From JALYXI01 sp963716685 (lineage in GTDB: Bacteria; Acidobacteriota; Terriglobia; Bryobacterales; Bryobacteraceae), in contig CAVQTR010000003.1 of assembly GCA_963716685.1 (NCBI GenBank), positions 1,116,001 to 1,180,000 of the forward strand: a stretch of DNA of 64,000 bases. The letters run 5' to 3'. The notes beneath the pieces were generated by a model. The model saw only the letters and a list, made by a program, of their open reading frames with translations. It searched no databases and was not told the origin of the DNA. Made by a program: the position numbers and the translations under genes. Within the stretch, counting starts at the first letter, position 1; every line of letters starts with the position of its first letter. Positions 25,252-32,790 of the stretch are shown one piece after another.

Positions 25252-25299
25252 GTTTCCTCTCGTCAGGGAAGTACGAGGCAGTCGTTCCCGAAGTTCCCC

Positions 25300-26067
25300 A
25301 TGCGACAATTGGATTTACCAATCAAATTGACTCGCATTCCCTTTTGTGGCGCCGTTTTGCTTCTTGCCGCGTGCCATACCGCGCCTCCCCCTGCCGAAAC
25401 GCCAGTGGCTCATGTCGATCCGGCATCGGCCGCTTCGGTTTCCGGGCGCGTGCTCTTTACCGGCAAAGCGCCGAAGCGCGTCGCGCTCGATATGTCCGCC
25501 ACTCCGGCCTGCGAACGGCAGCACAAAACGCCGGCTTTCTCCGAACAGGTCGTCGTGAATCCGAACCGCACCCTCGCCAACACCTTCGTGTGGGTGAAAA
25601 AAGGTCTGCCCGACGCTCGCTGGCCCGTTCCCTCCGAACCCGCGAAGCTCGATCAGCAGGGGTGCATCTACGTTCCCCATGTGCTCGGCGTCATGACCGG
25701 CCAGCCGGTCGAGTTCGATAACTCCGATCCCATGAATCACAACGTCCACGCGGAGGCCGTCACCAACGCCTCATGGAATCATTCGCAGCCGCCGCGAGCC
25801 GAAAAGATCGTCCGGACGTTCGAGAAACAGGAAATCCTGTTCCCGGTTACCTGCGGCGTTCATCCGTGGATGCGCGCCTACATTGGTGTTGTCGATCACC
25901 CTTTTTTCGCGGTCACCGGCGCCGATGGTTCGTTCCAGCTCAAAGGCCTTCCGCCCGGAACTTACATCCTCGAAGCTGTTCATGAAATCTATGGACACAG
26001 AGAGTTAACTGTCACCCTTGGCCCGAAAGAACAGAAGGACGTTCAGTTTACGTATGCTGGTGATTAG
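25300..26067 (+). CDS. Cupredoxin-like lipoprotein with carboxypeptidase regulatory-like ends
   Basis: 255 residues from ATG 25300. The lipobox LLAAC lies near residue 25. A type-1 copper site is suggested by His in MNHNVHAEAV and by Cys, His and Met in FPVTCGVHPWM, the plastocyanin ligand pattern. The C-terminal ADGSFQLKGLPPGTYILEAVH segment is a carboxypeptidase-regulatory-like strand pair. It is probably a periplasmic, membrane-anchored electron carrier or copper protein. The next gene (heme O synthase) starts three bases after its stop, and a Sco copper chaperone gene follows, which fits delivery of electrons or copper to a heme-copper oxidase. Confidence 0.75.
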   Translation: MRQLDLPIKLTRIPFCGAVLLLAACHTAPPPAETPVAHVDPASAASVSGRVLFTGKAPKRVALDMSATPACERQHKTPAFSEQVVVNPNRTLANTFVWVKKGLPDARWPVPSEPAKLDQQGCIYVPHVLGVMTGQPVEFDNSDPMNHNVHAEAVTNASWNHSQPPRAEKIVRTFEKQEILFPVTCGVHPWMRAYIGVVDHPFFAVTGADGSFQLKGLPPGTYILEAVHEIYGHRELTVTLGPKEQKDVQFTYAGD

Positions 26068-26070
26068 GGC

Positions 26071-26940
26071 ATGAAGGATTACATTGCGCTCACTAAGCCG
26101 CGCATTACCTGGCTGGTCGTCACAACCACCGGTATTGGTTATTTCTTCGGCCTGCCCGCCGGAACCTTTCAATGGCTTGCGTGGCGCAGCTGGCTGCCGT
26201 TCCTCATCACTCTTGCCGGCACTGGGCTGATCGCCGCCGGCACCTTCGCGCTCAATCAGTGGTACGAACGCGAAGCCGATTTCAAAATGCGCCGCACCGC
26301 GCATCGCCCGCTGCCCGGCGGCCGCCTCACCGCGAATAATGCGCTGATCTTCGGCGTCGCCGTCTCGGTCGGCGGCTTCGCGCTTCTGGCGCTCGCCGTG
26401 AATCTGCTGGCCGGTCTGCTCGGCCTGTTCACGCTCGTCAGTTATCTCTTCATTTACACGCCGCTGAAGCAGCGCTCTTCACTCTCCACCGTCGTCGGCG
26501 CGCTGCCCGGCGCCATGCCGCCGCTCATCGGCTACGCCGCTTCCACCGGCACTCTCACGCCGGAAGCGTGGGCGCTCTTCGCCATCTTATTTATCTGGCA
26601 GTTTCCCCACTTCCTCGCAATCGCGTGGATGTACCGCGAGGATTATTCCCGCGCCGGCATCCTGATGCTGCCCGTCGTAGAGCCTGATGGCCGTTCCACT
26701 TCCCGCCAGATCGTCATCTACGCGTCGACGCTGATCCCGGTCAGCCTGTTCCCCACGCTTCTCGGCATGACTGGCAAAATTTATCTGGTCGGCGCGCTGA
26801 TTCTAGGCCTTTGGTTCCTCTACGCCGGCGTGCGTGTCGCCTTTGACCGCACCATCCTGCGCGCCCGTCGCGTGCTCCTGGTTTCGGTGATCTATCTGCC
26901 GCTGATCTACGGGCTCATGCTGCTCGATCGGCCGGCTTAA
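26071..26940 (+). CDS. ctaB: Protoheme IX farnesyltransferase (heme O synthase)
   Basis: 289 residues of the UbiA prenyltransferase superfamily. The N-terminus reads MKDYIALTKPRITWLVVTTT. The Asp-rich substrate motif is NQWYEREADFKMRRTAHRPL (about 68-87), typical of CyoE/CtaB. About eight membrane helices follow. The enzyme transfers farnesyl diphosphate to heme b to make heme O for terminal oxidases. It lies between the cupredoxin lipoprotein and sco genes, with its stop directly abutting the sco ATG. Confidence 0.93.
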   Translation: MKDYIALTKPRITWLVVTTTGIGYFFGLPAGTFQWLAWRSWLPFLITLAGTGLIAAGTFALNQWYEREADFKMRRTAHRPLPGGRLTANNALIFGVAVSVGGFALLALAVNLLAGLLGLFTLVSYLFIYTPLKQRSSLSTVVGALPGAMPPLIGYAASTGTLTPEAWALFAILFIWQFPHFLAIAWMYREDYSRAGILMLPVVEPDGRSTSRQIVIYASTLIPVSLFPTLLGMTGKIYLVGALILGLWFLYAGVRVAFDRTILRARRVLLVSVIYLPLIYGLMLLDRPA

Positions 26941-27492
26941 ATGCGTCTTCTACTGATCTCCGCTTTGCTCCTCACCGGCTGCGCCTCTCATCGAAAGCTC
27001 GAAATCTTCGGGCAGGTTCCGGATTTCCAGCTCACCGCGCAGGATGGCGAAACCTTTCACGAGTCGTCATTAAAAGGCCACGTTTGGGTCGCGGACTTCA
27101 TCTATACGACGTGTCCCGGACCTTGCCCCATGATGAGCTCGCACATGAGCGCGCTGCAGCGCGCCACTGCCGGCACGCCTGATATCCGTATGGTTTCGTT
27201 TACCGTCGATCCGGCGAAAGATACGCCGCAGGTGCTCGCCGCTTACGCCAAACGCTATCAGGCCAATCCGCAGCGCTGGGCTTTTCTGACCGGCCCGACC
27301 GCAACCCTGCAGATGCTGAGCCGTGACACCTTCAAGCTGAGCGATATCGACAGCAGCATGAACCACAGCACGCGCTTCGTGCTGATCGATCAAAAGGGCC
27401 GCATTCGCGGTTACTACGGCACCATGACCGGTGATCCCATCAAACAGATCGCCGCCGATGCGCGCCAGTTGCGCGAGGAGAGCAGTTCCTGA
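26941..27492 (+). CDS. SCO1/SenC-type copper chaperone lipoprotein
   Basis: 183 residues with lipobox LLTGC at residues 10-14. The thioredoxin-like fold carries the copper-binding motif TTCPGPCPMM (CxxxC, near 58-66), and the conserved His is in SSMNHSTRFVLID near 142. Sco proteins deliver copper to the CuA site of cytochrome c oxidase on the periplasmic side. The start abuts the ctaB stop, and the stop overlaps the DUF420 start by one base, so the three genes are tightly coupled. Confidence 0.92.
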   Translation: MRLLLISALLLTGCASHRKLEIFGQVPDFQLTAQDGETFHESSLKGHVWVADFIYTTCPGPCPMMSSHMSALQRATAGTPDIRMVSFTVDPAKDTPQVLAAYAKRYQANPQRWAFLTGPTATLQMLSRDTFKLSDIDSSMNHSTRFVLIDQKGRIRGYYGTMTGDPIKQIAADARQLREESSS

Positions 27493-27935
27493 TGACCATT
27501 CATGATCTGCCGACCGTCGATGCCGTTCTGAACGGCACCGCCGCCGTCCTGCTGGTTTACGGCTTCATCCTGATTCGGCGCCGCCGCGTCGCGCAGCACA
27601 AGCGCGTGATGCTCACCGCCTTCGGCGTCTCGTGCGTCTTTCTGGTGTGCTATCTGGTCTATCACTACAATGTCGGCTCCGTCCGCTTCCCGCGTCCGGG
27701 CTGGGTGAAAAACGTCTACCTGACCATCCTTGCGACCCATACAATCCTTGCCGCCACCGTTCCGGTGCTCGCTGTCATCACGCTGAATCGCGCGCTGCGC
27801 GAGCGCTTCGACAAACATCGGCGCATCGCCCGCTGGACGTTTCCCATCTGGCTCTATGTCAGCGTCACGGGTGTCGTTGTTTACCTGATGCTTTACCACA
27901 TCTATCCGCTCGCTCCCGTCGTCGCGATAAGATGA
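27492..27935 (+). CDS. DUF420 membrane protein
   Basis: 147 residues with four membrane helices. Family features visible are VDAVLNGTAAVLLVYGFILI, HKRVMLTAFGVSCVFLVCYL and ILATHTILAATVPVLAVITL. Conserved His residues in the helices suggest a heme- or metal-binding role, and DUF420 genes are typically next to sco, ctaB or coxB-type genes. Here it overlaps sco by one base. The function, presumably in oxidase assembly, is not established. Confidence 0.85.
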   Translation: MTIHDLPTVDAVLNGTAAVLLVYGFILIRRRRVAQHKRVMLTAFGVSCVFLVCYLVYHYNVGSVRFPRPGWVKNVYLTILATHTILAATVPVLAVITLNRALRERFDKHRRIARWTFPIWLYVSVTGVVVYLMLYHIYPLAPVVAIR

Positions 27936-27941
27936 CGGAGC

Positions 27942-28370
27942 ATGATTCGCAAATCCATCACCGTCTGCACCGCCGCCCTGGCGCTGTTGTCCGCGGGATA
28001 CTGGTTCGGAATGGAAAAAACCGCCCAGGCCCAAAGTAATCAGGTCTACGAACTCCGCACTTACACGACGTTTCCCGGCAAACTGCCCGACCTCGAAAAG
28101 CGCTTCCGCGAGCACACCATCGACATCTTCAATCGCCACGGCATGCACAGCGTGGCTTACTGGACGCCGCAGGATAAGCCGCTTTCCGAAAACACCCTGA
28201 TCTACGTGCTTCGTTTTCCGAGCCGCGAAGCCGCCACCAAAGCCTGGGCTGATTTCCGTAATGACGAGGAATGGAAGAAGGTTTCCGCCGCGTCCGAAGC
28301 TAACGGCAAAATCGTGGATCACGTCGTGAGCGTCTTTATGAATCCGGCTGATTTCTCACCGATGAAGTAG
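27942..28370 (+). CDS. Secreted NIPSNAP-family protein
   Basis: 142 residues with an N-terminal signal or anchor helix (VCTAALALLSAGYWFGM). The NIPSNAP domain begins VYELRTYTTFPGKLPDLEKR and includes the F-x-x-H-G-M-H-S-V strand and EWKKVSAASEANGKIV. NIPSNAP proteins have a ferredoxin-like dimeric alpha/beta fold. In acidobacteria they are common secreted proteins without an assigned reaction. It follows DUF420 by six bases and converges, tail to tail, on the next gene with no gap. Confidence 0.82.
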   Translation: MIRKSITVCTAALALLSAGYWFGMEKTAQAQSNQVYELRTYTTFPGKLPDLEKRFREHTIDIFNRHGMHSVAYWTPQDKPLSENTLIYVLRFPSREAATKAWADFRNDEEWKKVSAASEANGKIVDHVVSVFMNPADFSPMK

Positions 28371-28982
28371 TCAGCGCACCCTTTCGAGCGGCAGTTCGTA
28401 ATAGAGCAGATCCTGACCGGAATTCGCATCTCTCAGGCCCGACAGGAAAAGCTTCGACCCGCTGCGGTGTCCGGTCTGGAAGTAGAAGAAGCCGCTGGCC
28501 GTTTCGCCCGGCGGAATCATCTTCGCCTCGAACGCGCGCCCTTCGATTTCCCATTCGGCCAGCGGCGGATTTTTCTTCCGCCCGATTCCGGGAAGCCCCA
28601 AAGGCAGCGGACTCGCCACCGATTTCGGCGCCTTAACGCCGCCGAGATAACGTAGGTCGCGCGCCGGCGTGCTCGGCGTTTCGTCGCGGCCCGGACCGAC
28701 GTAGCGCGCCTGAATGGCATCCGCGCGAATCGCGTCTTTGGTCCGGTTCTCGATGATTACCAGCACCGGCAGAACGCCGTGTTTGTACGGATTCACTTTC
28801 CCGAAAGCCGGGCGCGCCTGATCGTCGGTTTCAAACACGCTGGCCGCCACGGTCACGCCGGCTGAGGTCTGGTGATTCGGATAGTGCTCCGCTGGTCCGG
28901 GATCGAACCGCGCGTGATCCGGCCCGGCGGCAAAGGCCGCTATACTCGTCAAAAGAATCAGGCGTTTGAGTTCAAAAGGCAT
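28371..28982 (-). CDS. Secreted protein of unknown function
   Basis: 203 residues starting with a signal peptide (LILLTSIAAFAAG). The mature region contains an Ig-like strand pattern (VTVAASVFETDDQARPAF, PVLVIIENRTKDAIRADA) and a PPGETASGFFYFQTGHRSGS segment resembling proteins that bracket covalently or non-covalently bound polymer, but no family is recognised. The start codon overlaps the divergent WaaA-LpxK gene start by 17 bases, so the two genes compete for the same 5' sequence. Confidence 0.6.
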   Translation of the reverse strand: MPFELKRLILLTSIAAFAAGPDHARFDPGPAEHYPNHQTSAGVTVAASVFETDDQARPAFGKVNPYKHGVLPVLVIIENRTKDAIRADAIQARYVGPGRDETPSTPARDLRYLGGVKAPKSVASPLPLGLPGIGRKKNPPLAEWEIEGRAFEAKMIPPGETASGFFYFQTGHRSGSKLFLSGLRDANSGQDLLYYELPLERVR

Positions 28983-31269
28983 CTTCTTCCTTTACCGGCT
29001 TCTGCAGGCGCTGGTCTCTCCGTTTCTGATCCTGTACTTCCAGCTTCGCATCATTCGAAACTGGCGGTACTTTCTCACCATCGGCGCGCGGCTGGGTTTT
29101 CTGCCGCGCGAATATGTTCAGACCGCCGCCGGCGCGATCTGGTTTCACGCGGTCTCGGTCGGCGAAGTGATCGCGATCGTGCCGCTGGTGGAACAGGCGA
29201 GTCGCGATTTCCCGAAATCGGCGGTGTTCATCTCCGTCGGCACAATCGCCGGCTTCGCGGTCGCGAAGGAACGCTGCGGCCGCGCCTGCGTTTTCTACGG
29301 CCCCATCGATTACGTTTTCGCTATTCGGCGCGTTCTGCGCGATATGCAGCCTTCGATTCTGGTGGTCGCCGAGACCGAAATCTGGCCCAATCTGTTCCGC
29401 GAAACAAAGCGAATTGGCTGCGGTCTGGTGATGGTCAACGCCCGCATGTCCGATCGCACCGCGCAAACCTACGCGCGGCTTCAATTCTTCTTTCGCTCCG
29501 TGCTGGCGTGTCCGGACCGCATCCTGGCGCAGAACGCCGAAATGGCCGAGCGCTTCCGGCGCGCCGGCGCGCCGGAACGGTCGGTGCAAATCGGCGGCAA
29601 CCTGAAATACGATTCCACGCCTGCCGCCGCATCGCTTCGGCCCTTTCCGAACGAAGCCAAAATCTGGATCGCTGCCAGCACCTGCGCCGATGACGCCATT
29701 GCCGAGGAAGACTTCGTGATCGAAGCCTTCCGCCAAATGCCCGGCTGGAAACTGGTCCTCGCGCCACGCCAGCCGAAGCGCTTCGACGAGGTCGCGCGGA
29801 AACTGGAGAAAGCCGGCATCCTGTTTGCCCGCCGTTCCCGCCGCGGCTCCGCTGACGAGGCGGATGTGCTGCTGCTCGACACGCTCGGCGAACTGAGCGG
29901 CCTCTTCGCTCTGGCCGACGCGGTGTTCGTCGGCGGCACGCTGGCCCGCAAAGGTGGCCATAACATTCTGGAACCGGCATACTTCGGCAAACCGATCGTC
30001 ATCGGCCCGCACATGGAAAACTTCCGCGAGATCCGCGACGATTTCCGCACGGCTGACGCCGTGCGCGAAATCGTCGACGGCTCCGAGCTGGCCGCCGCTT
30101 TACTCGATGCCTGCCGCGACCCTGAACTCGGCAGCCGTGCACGCCTCTGCGCCGAAGCGAAGCGCGGCGCGGTGGCCGCGGCGGCGCGCGAGATTCGCGC
30201 CGTTTACGAGGGCTCGGTTCCGTGCTGCAGGCCCGGTTTGCTTACTATCCTGCTGCTTCGGCCCTTGACGAAGGTCTGGCGCGCCGGCGGCCGCCGCCGC
30301 CGCGCCAAACAGTTACGCGAGCAGCGGAAGCTGACCACGCGAGTGGTCAGCTTCGGCAACATCACGGTCGGCGGCACCGGCAAAACGCCGCTGGTGATCC
30401 ATGCCGCGCGGCACCTGCAGGCGTCAGGACGCCGTCCCGGCGTCCTGACGCGAGGGTACGGACGCAGATCGCATCACCGAATGCTGACCTACGGACCGGG
30501 CGCGGTGGCACCGGTGAGTCACACCGGCGACGAACCGCAGGTGCTGCTGCGGTCAGGCGTGGCCGCGGTGGGCATCGGCGCCGACCGTTACGATGTCGGC
30601 CGGCTCCTCGAAGAGCGCTTTCAGGTCGACATCCTGCTGCTGGACGACGGCTTCCAGCATGCCCGTCTCGCACGTGATCTCGACATCGTTCTGATCGACG
30701 CACTAAAGCCGTTCGGCGATTGCGAACTGGTGCCGCTTGGCCGGCTCCGCGAGCCGCTGGAAGCGCTCGCGCGCGCCGACGCGTTTGTACTGACGCGCGC
30801 GGATGCCGTTTCCACCACCGCCGCAGTCGAAGCGAAGCTGCGGCGCTTCAACCCGAACGCGCCGATTTTTCGCTCGCGGGTGGTGCCGGGAGAGTGGATT
30901 TCGACCTTTACCGACGATCGCTTTCCGGCGAACGCCCTCCCGTTTCAGCGCACGCTGGCGTTCTGCGGCCTGGGAAATCCGGGCGCCTTCCGGCAATCCA
31001 TCCGGGAACTCGGCATCCGGCCTTTGGAGTTTTTGGAGTACGACGATCACCATCAGTACACGCCGCGGGAGGCGCTGCGCCTGGGCCGTCTGGGCCGCGA
31101 GCTGCGAACGGAAGCGCTTCTGACTACGGAGAAAGATGTGGTGAACCTCTGCGAGCACACCGAGGAGGTCACGTCGCCGATGAAGGTGCTCTGGCTCAGC
31201 ATCCGGGTGGAAATCGAAAACGAAGCCAAATTCCTGGAGCTGCTGGCGGGCGAGAGGTCAGGTGGCTAG
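28966..31269 (+). CDS. Fused Kdo transferase (WaaA) and tetraacyldisaccharide 4'-kinase (LpxK)
   Basis: 767 residues from TTG 28966 (no ATG precedes the conserved N-terminus). Residues 1-415 are WaaA/KdtA: membrane anchor FLYRLLQALVSPFLILYFQL, the AIWFHAVSVGEV catalytic segment, VVAETEIWPNL, and the C-terminal GT-B nucleotide site ending GGHNILEPAYFGKPIVIG. Residues from about 420 are LpxK: Walker A in FGNITVGGTGKTPLVIHAA, GYGRRS, LLLDDGFQHARLARDLDIVL and VLTRAD. WaaA adds Kdo to lipid IVA and LpxK phosphorylates the 4' position of the lipid A disaccharide, so the fusion joins two consecutive inner-membrane steps. Its start overlaps the divergent gene; its stop overlaps tsaD. Confidence 0.92.
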   Translation: MSSKGIFFLYRLLQALVSPFLILYFQLRIIRNWRYFLTIGARLGFLPREYVQTAAGAIWFHAVSVGEVIAIVPLVEQASRDFPKSAVFISVGTIAGFAVAKERCGRACVFYGPIDYVFAIRRVLRDMQPSILVVAETEIWPNLFRETKRIGCGLVMVNARMSDRTAQTYARLQFFFRSVLACPDRILAQNAEMAERFRRAGAPERSVQIGGNLKYDSTPAAASLRPFPNEAKIWIAASTCADDAIAEEDFVIEAFRQMPGWKLVLAPRQPKRFDEVARKLEKAGILFARRSRRGSADEADVLLLDTLGELSGLFALADAVFVGGTLARKGGHNILEPAYFGKPIVIGPHMENFREIRDDFRTADAVREIVDGSELAAALLDACRDPELGSRARLCAEAKRGAVAAAAREIRAVYEGSVPCCRPGLLTILLLRPLTKVWRAGGRRRRAKQLREQRKLTTRVVSFGNITVGGTGKTPLVIHAARHLQASGRRPGVLTRGYGRRSHHRMLTYGPGAVAPVSHTGDEPQVLLRSGVAAVGIGADRYDVGRLLEERFQVDILLLDDGFQHARLARDLDIVLIDALKPFGDCELVPLGRLREPLEALARADAFVLTRADAVSTTAAVEAKLRRFNPNAPIFRSRVVPGEWISTFTDDRFPANALPFQRTLAFCGLGNPGAFRQSIRELGIRPLEFLEYDDHHQYTPREALRLGRLGRELRTEALLTTEKDVVNLCEHTEEVTSPMKVLWLSIRVEIENEAKFLELLAGERSGG

Positions 31270-32355
31270 GGGCAGGTTGGGGTGAATGGCCGTGGCGAGG
31301 GAGGCGAAATCCCCGCGCTTCCATTTGGGGAGGGCGGCGGCCGCAATCATGACGGCATTGTCGGTAGAAAGCGCGGGGGAGGGGAAGTGCACAGCGACCC
31401 CGGTTCTTTCGATAACGGCGGCGGTGCGCAGCCCGGAATTGCAGGCAACACCGCCGGAGATGATGAGCGAGCGCGCCCCGGCGGCGAGGGCTGCGGCCGT
31501 GGCATGCCGCAGCAGTTCCTCGACCACGGTGTGCTGGAAGCCGGCTACCAGATCGCGGGTGCGCTGAGGCGTAACGGCCAGCCATTCTTCCAGCGACGGC
31601 CGCGGATTGGAGGCCAGCAGTGTTCGCCGTTCCTCGATTTCGGCCTCCATATCGTGAGTTTCCACCCAGCGGAGCATCGCGGTTTTCAGGCCGCTGAAAC
31701 TGAAATCGAGTGCATTCCCTTTCATGCGCGCGATGGTGAAGCGGACGGCGCGGGGATCGCCAAACGGACTCAGGCGGTCGAGCACGGGGCCCCCGGGATA
31801 GCCGAAGCCGAGCAGCTTGGCGACCTTATCGTAAGCTTCGCCAGCCGCGTCATCCCGTGTTTTGCCCAGCAGGGTGTAGGTGAAATCCTCGCGGACCTGA
31901 AACATGTGGGTGTGGCCGCCGCTGACCACCAGAGCGAGCGCGGGGTAGACGACCGGGTTCCCGGCGCGAGCCGATTCGAGGATGACCGCGTGAATGTGTC
32001 CTTCCACGTGGTTTATGGCGATCAGGGGCAAACCGCGCGCGAAACAAAGGGCTTTGGCGTAGGTGACGCCGACCAGGAGCGCGCCCGCCAGTCCAGGTCC
32101 CACGGTTACCGCGATGGCGCTGAGATGCGTCCAGGCAGAGCGGGACTGCTCCATGGCTTCGCGCACTACGGGAACAATTGCGCGGAGGTGTTCGCGGGAG
32201 GCCAACTCCGGAACCACACCGCCGTAGCGGGCGTGCGCGTCGAACTGCGAAGCCACCACGGATGACAGGATGGCGCCGCCCTCCTCGACCACCGCGGCGG
32301 CGGTTTCATCGCAGGACGATTCGATTCCGAGGATGCGGGCGCTCACCGCATCCAT
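31258..32355 (-). CDS. tsaD: tRNA N6-adenosine threonylcarbamoyltransferase
   Basis: 365 residues. Start ATG 32355 gives the family N-terminus ILGIESSCDETAAAVVEEG. Iron-binding His pair is in NHVEGHIHA (near 114-122), the ATPase-like GVTYAKAL and VVSGGHTHMF segments are present, and SGGVACNSGLR is near 290. TsaD completes the t6A37 modification of ANN-decoding tRNAs with TsaB, TsaC and TsaE, none of which is in the window. It overlaps the 3' end of the WaaA-LpxK gene by 12 bases, tail to tail. Confidence 0.96.
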   Translation of the reverse strand: MDAVSARILGIESSCDETAAAVVEEGGAILSSVVASQFDAHARYGGVVPELASREHLRAIVPVVREAMEQSRSAWTHLSAIAVTVGPGLAGALLVGVTYAKALCFARGLPLIAINHVEGHIHAVILESARAGNPVVYPALALVVSGGHTHMFQVREDFTYTLLGKTRDDAAGEAYDKVAKLLGFGYPGGPVLDRLSPFGDPRAVRFTIARMKGNALDFSFSGLKTAMLRWVETHDMEAEIEERRTLLASNPRPSLEEWLAVTPQRTRDLVAGFQHTVVEELLRHATAAALAAGARSLIISGGVACNSGLRTAAVIERTGVAVHFPSPALSTDNAVMIAAAALPKWKRGDFASLATAIHPNLPLAT

Positions 32356-32370
32356 TCTTTCACGCGAGGT

Positions 32371-32634
32371 TTATTCGACGGCTCCGGCGCCAGGAATGGC
32401 CTGCCCGAGAGCCATTAGCGACGCGACCAGAGTGCTGCAGCGGATGGCCGCGGCCATTACCTCCTCGAGCTGTTGCCGCATCGGATGACGGGGCTGGAGT
32501 TCGTGCAGCGCGAAATCGATATAGTTCAGAATTAGAGTCAACTGGTTATTCAAATCGTGAGCGAGACCGCAGGTCATCGCCCCCGTCTGCTCCAGCCGCT
32601 GCGCCTGCCAGAGCTGTGTTTCGTTGGTCGTCAT
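32371..32634 (-). CDS. Isolated HisKA-like dimerisation/phosphoacceptor domain protein
   Basis: 87 residues consisting of one helical hairpin that matches the HisKA (DHp) domain: RLEQTGAMTCGLAHDLNNQL contains the H-box with the phosphoacceptor His in LAHDLNN near residue 26. The second helix reads MRQQLEEVMAAAIRCSTLVA. There is no HATPase_c domain and no membrane or sensor domain, so it cannot autophosphorylate in the usual way. It may act as a phosphotransfer or interaction module, or be a remnant of a hybrid kinase. A complete start and stop and lack of frameshift favour a real small gene. It follows tsaD in the opposite order with a 15-base gap. Confidence 0.55.
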   Translation of the reverse strand: MTTNETQLWQAQRLEQTGAMTCGLAHDLNNQLTLILNYIDFALHELQPRHPMRQQLEEVMAAAIRCSTLVASLMALGQAIPGAGAVE

Positions 32635-32790
32635 CTATCTGCATGCTAGGGCACGGGAAAAGCGGCCCGGCCAGCGAAACAAGCCTAAGTACTTTCGGTG
32701 CAATGAATAAGAAAACCCGAAGCGCGGTGAACGCCTGTCCGGGCAATGGTGGCGCGGTCTGGACTTCCGATTGCTTCCCTAACGGGAATA

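Noticed and set aside
30703..31158. Minus-strand frame opposite the LpxK half of the fusion
   Set aside because: Antisense shadow; LpxK motifs are on the plus strand.
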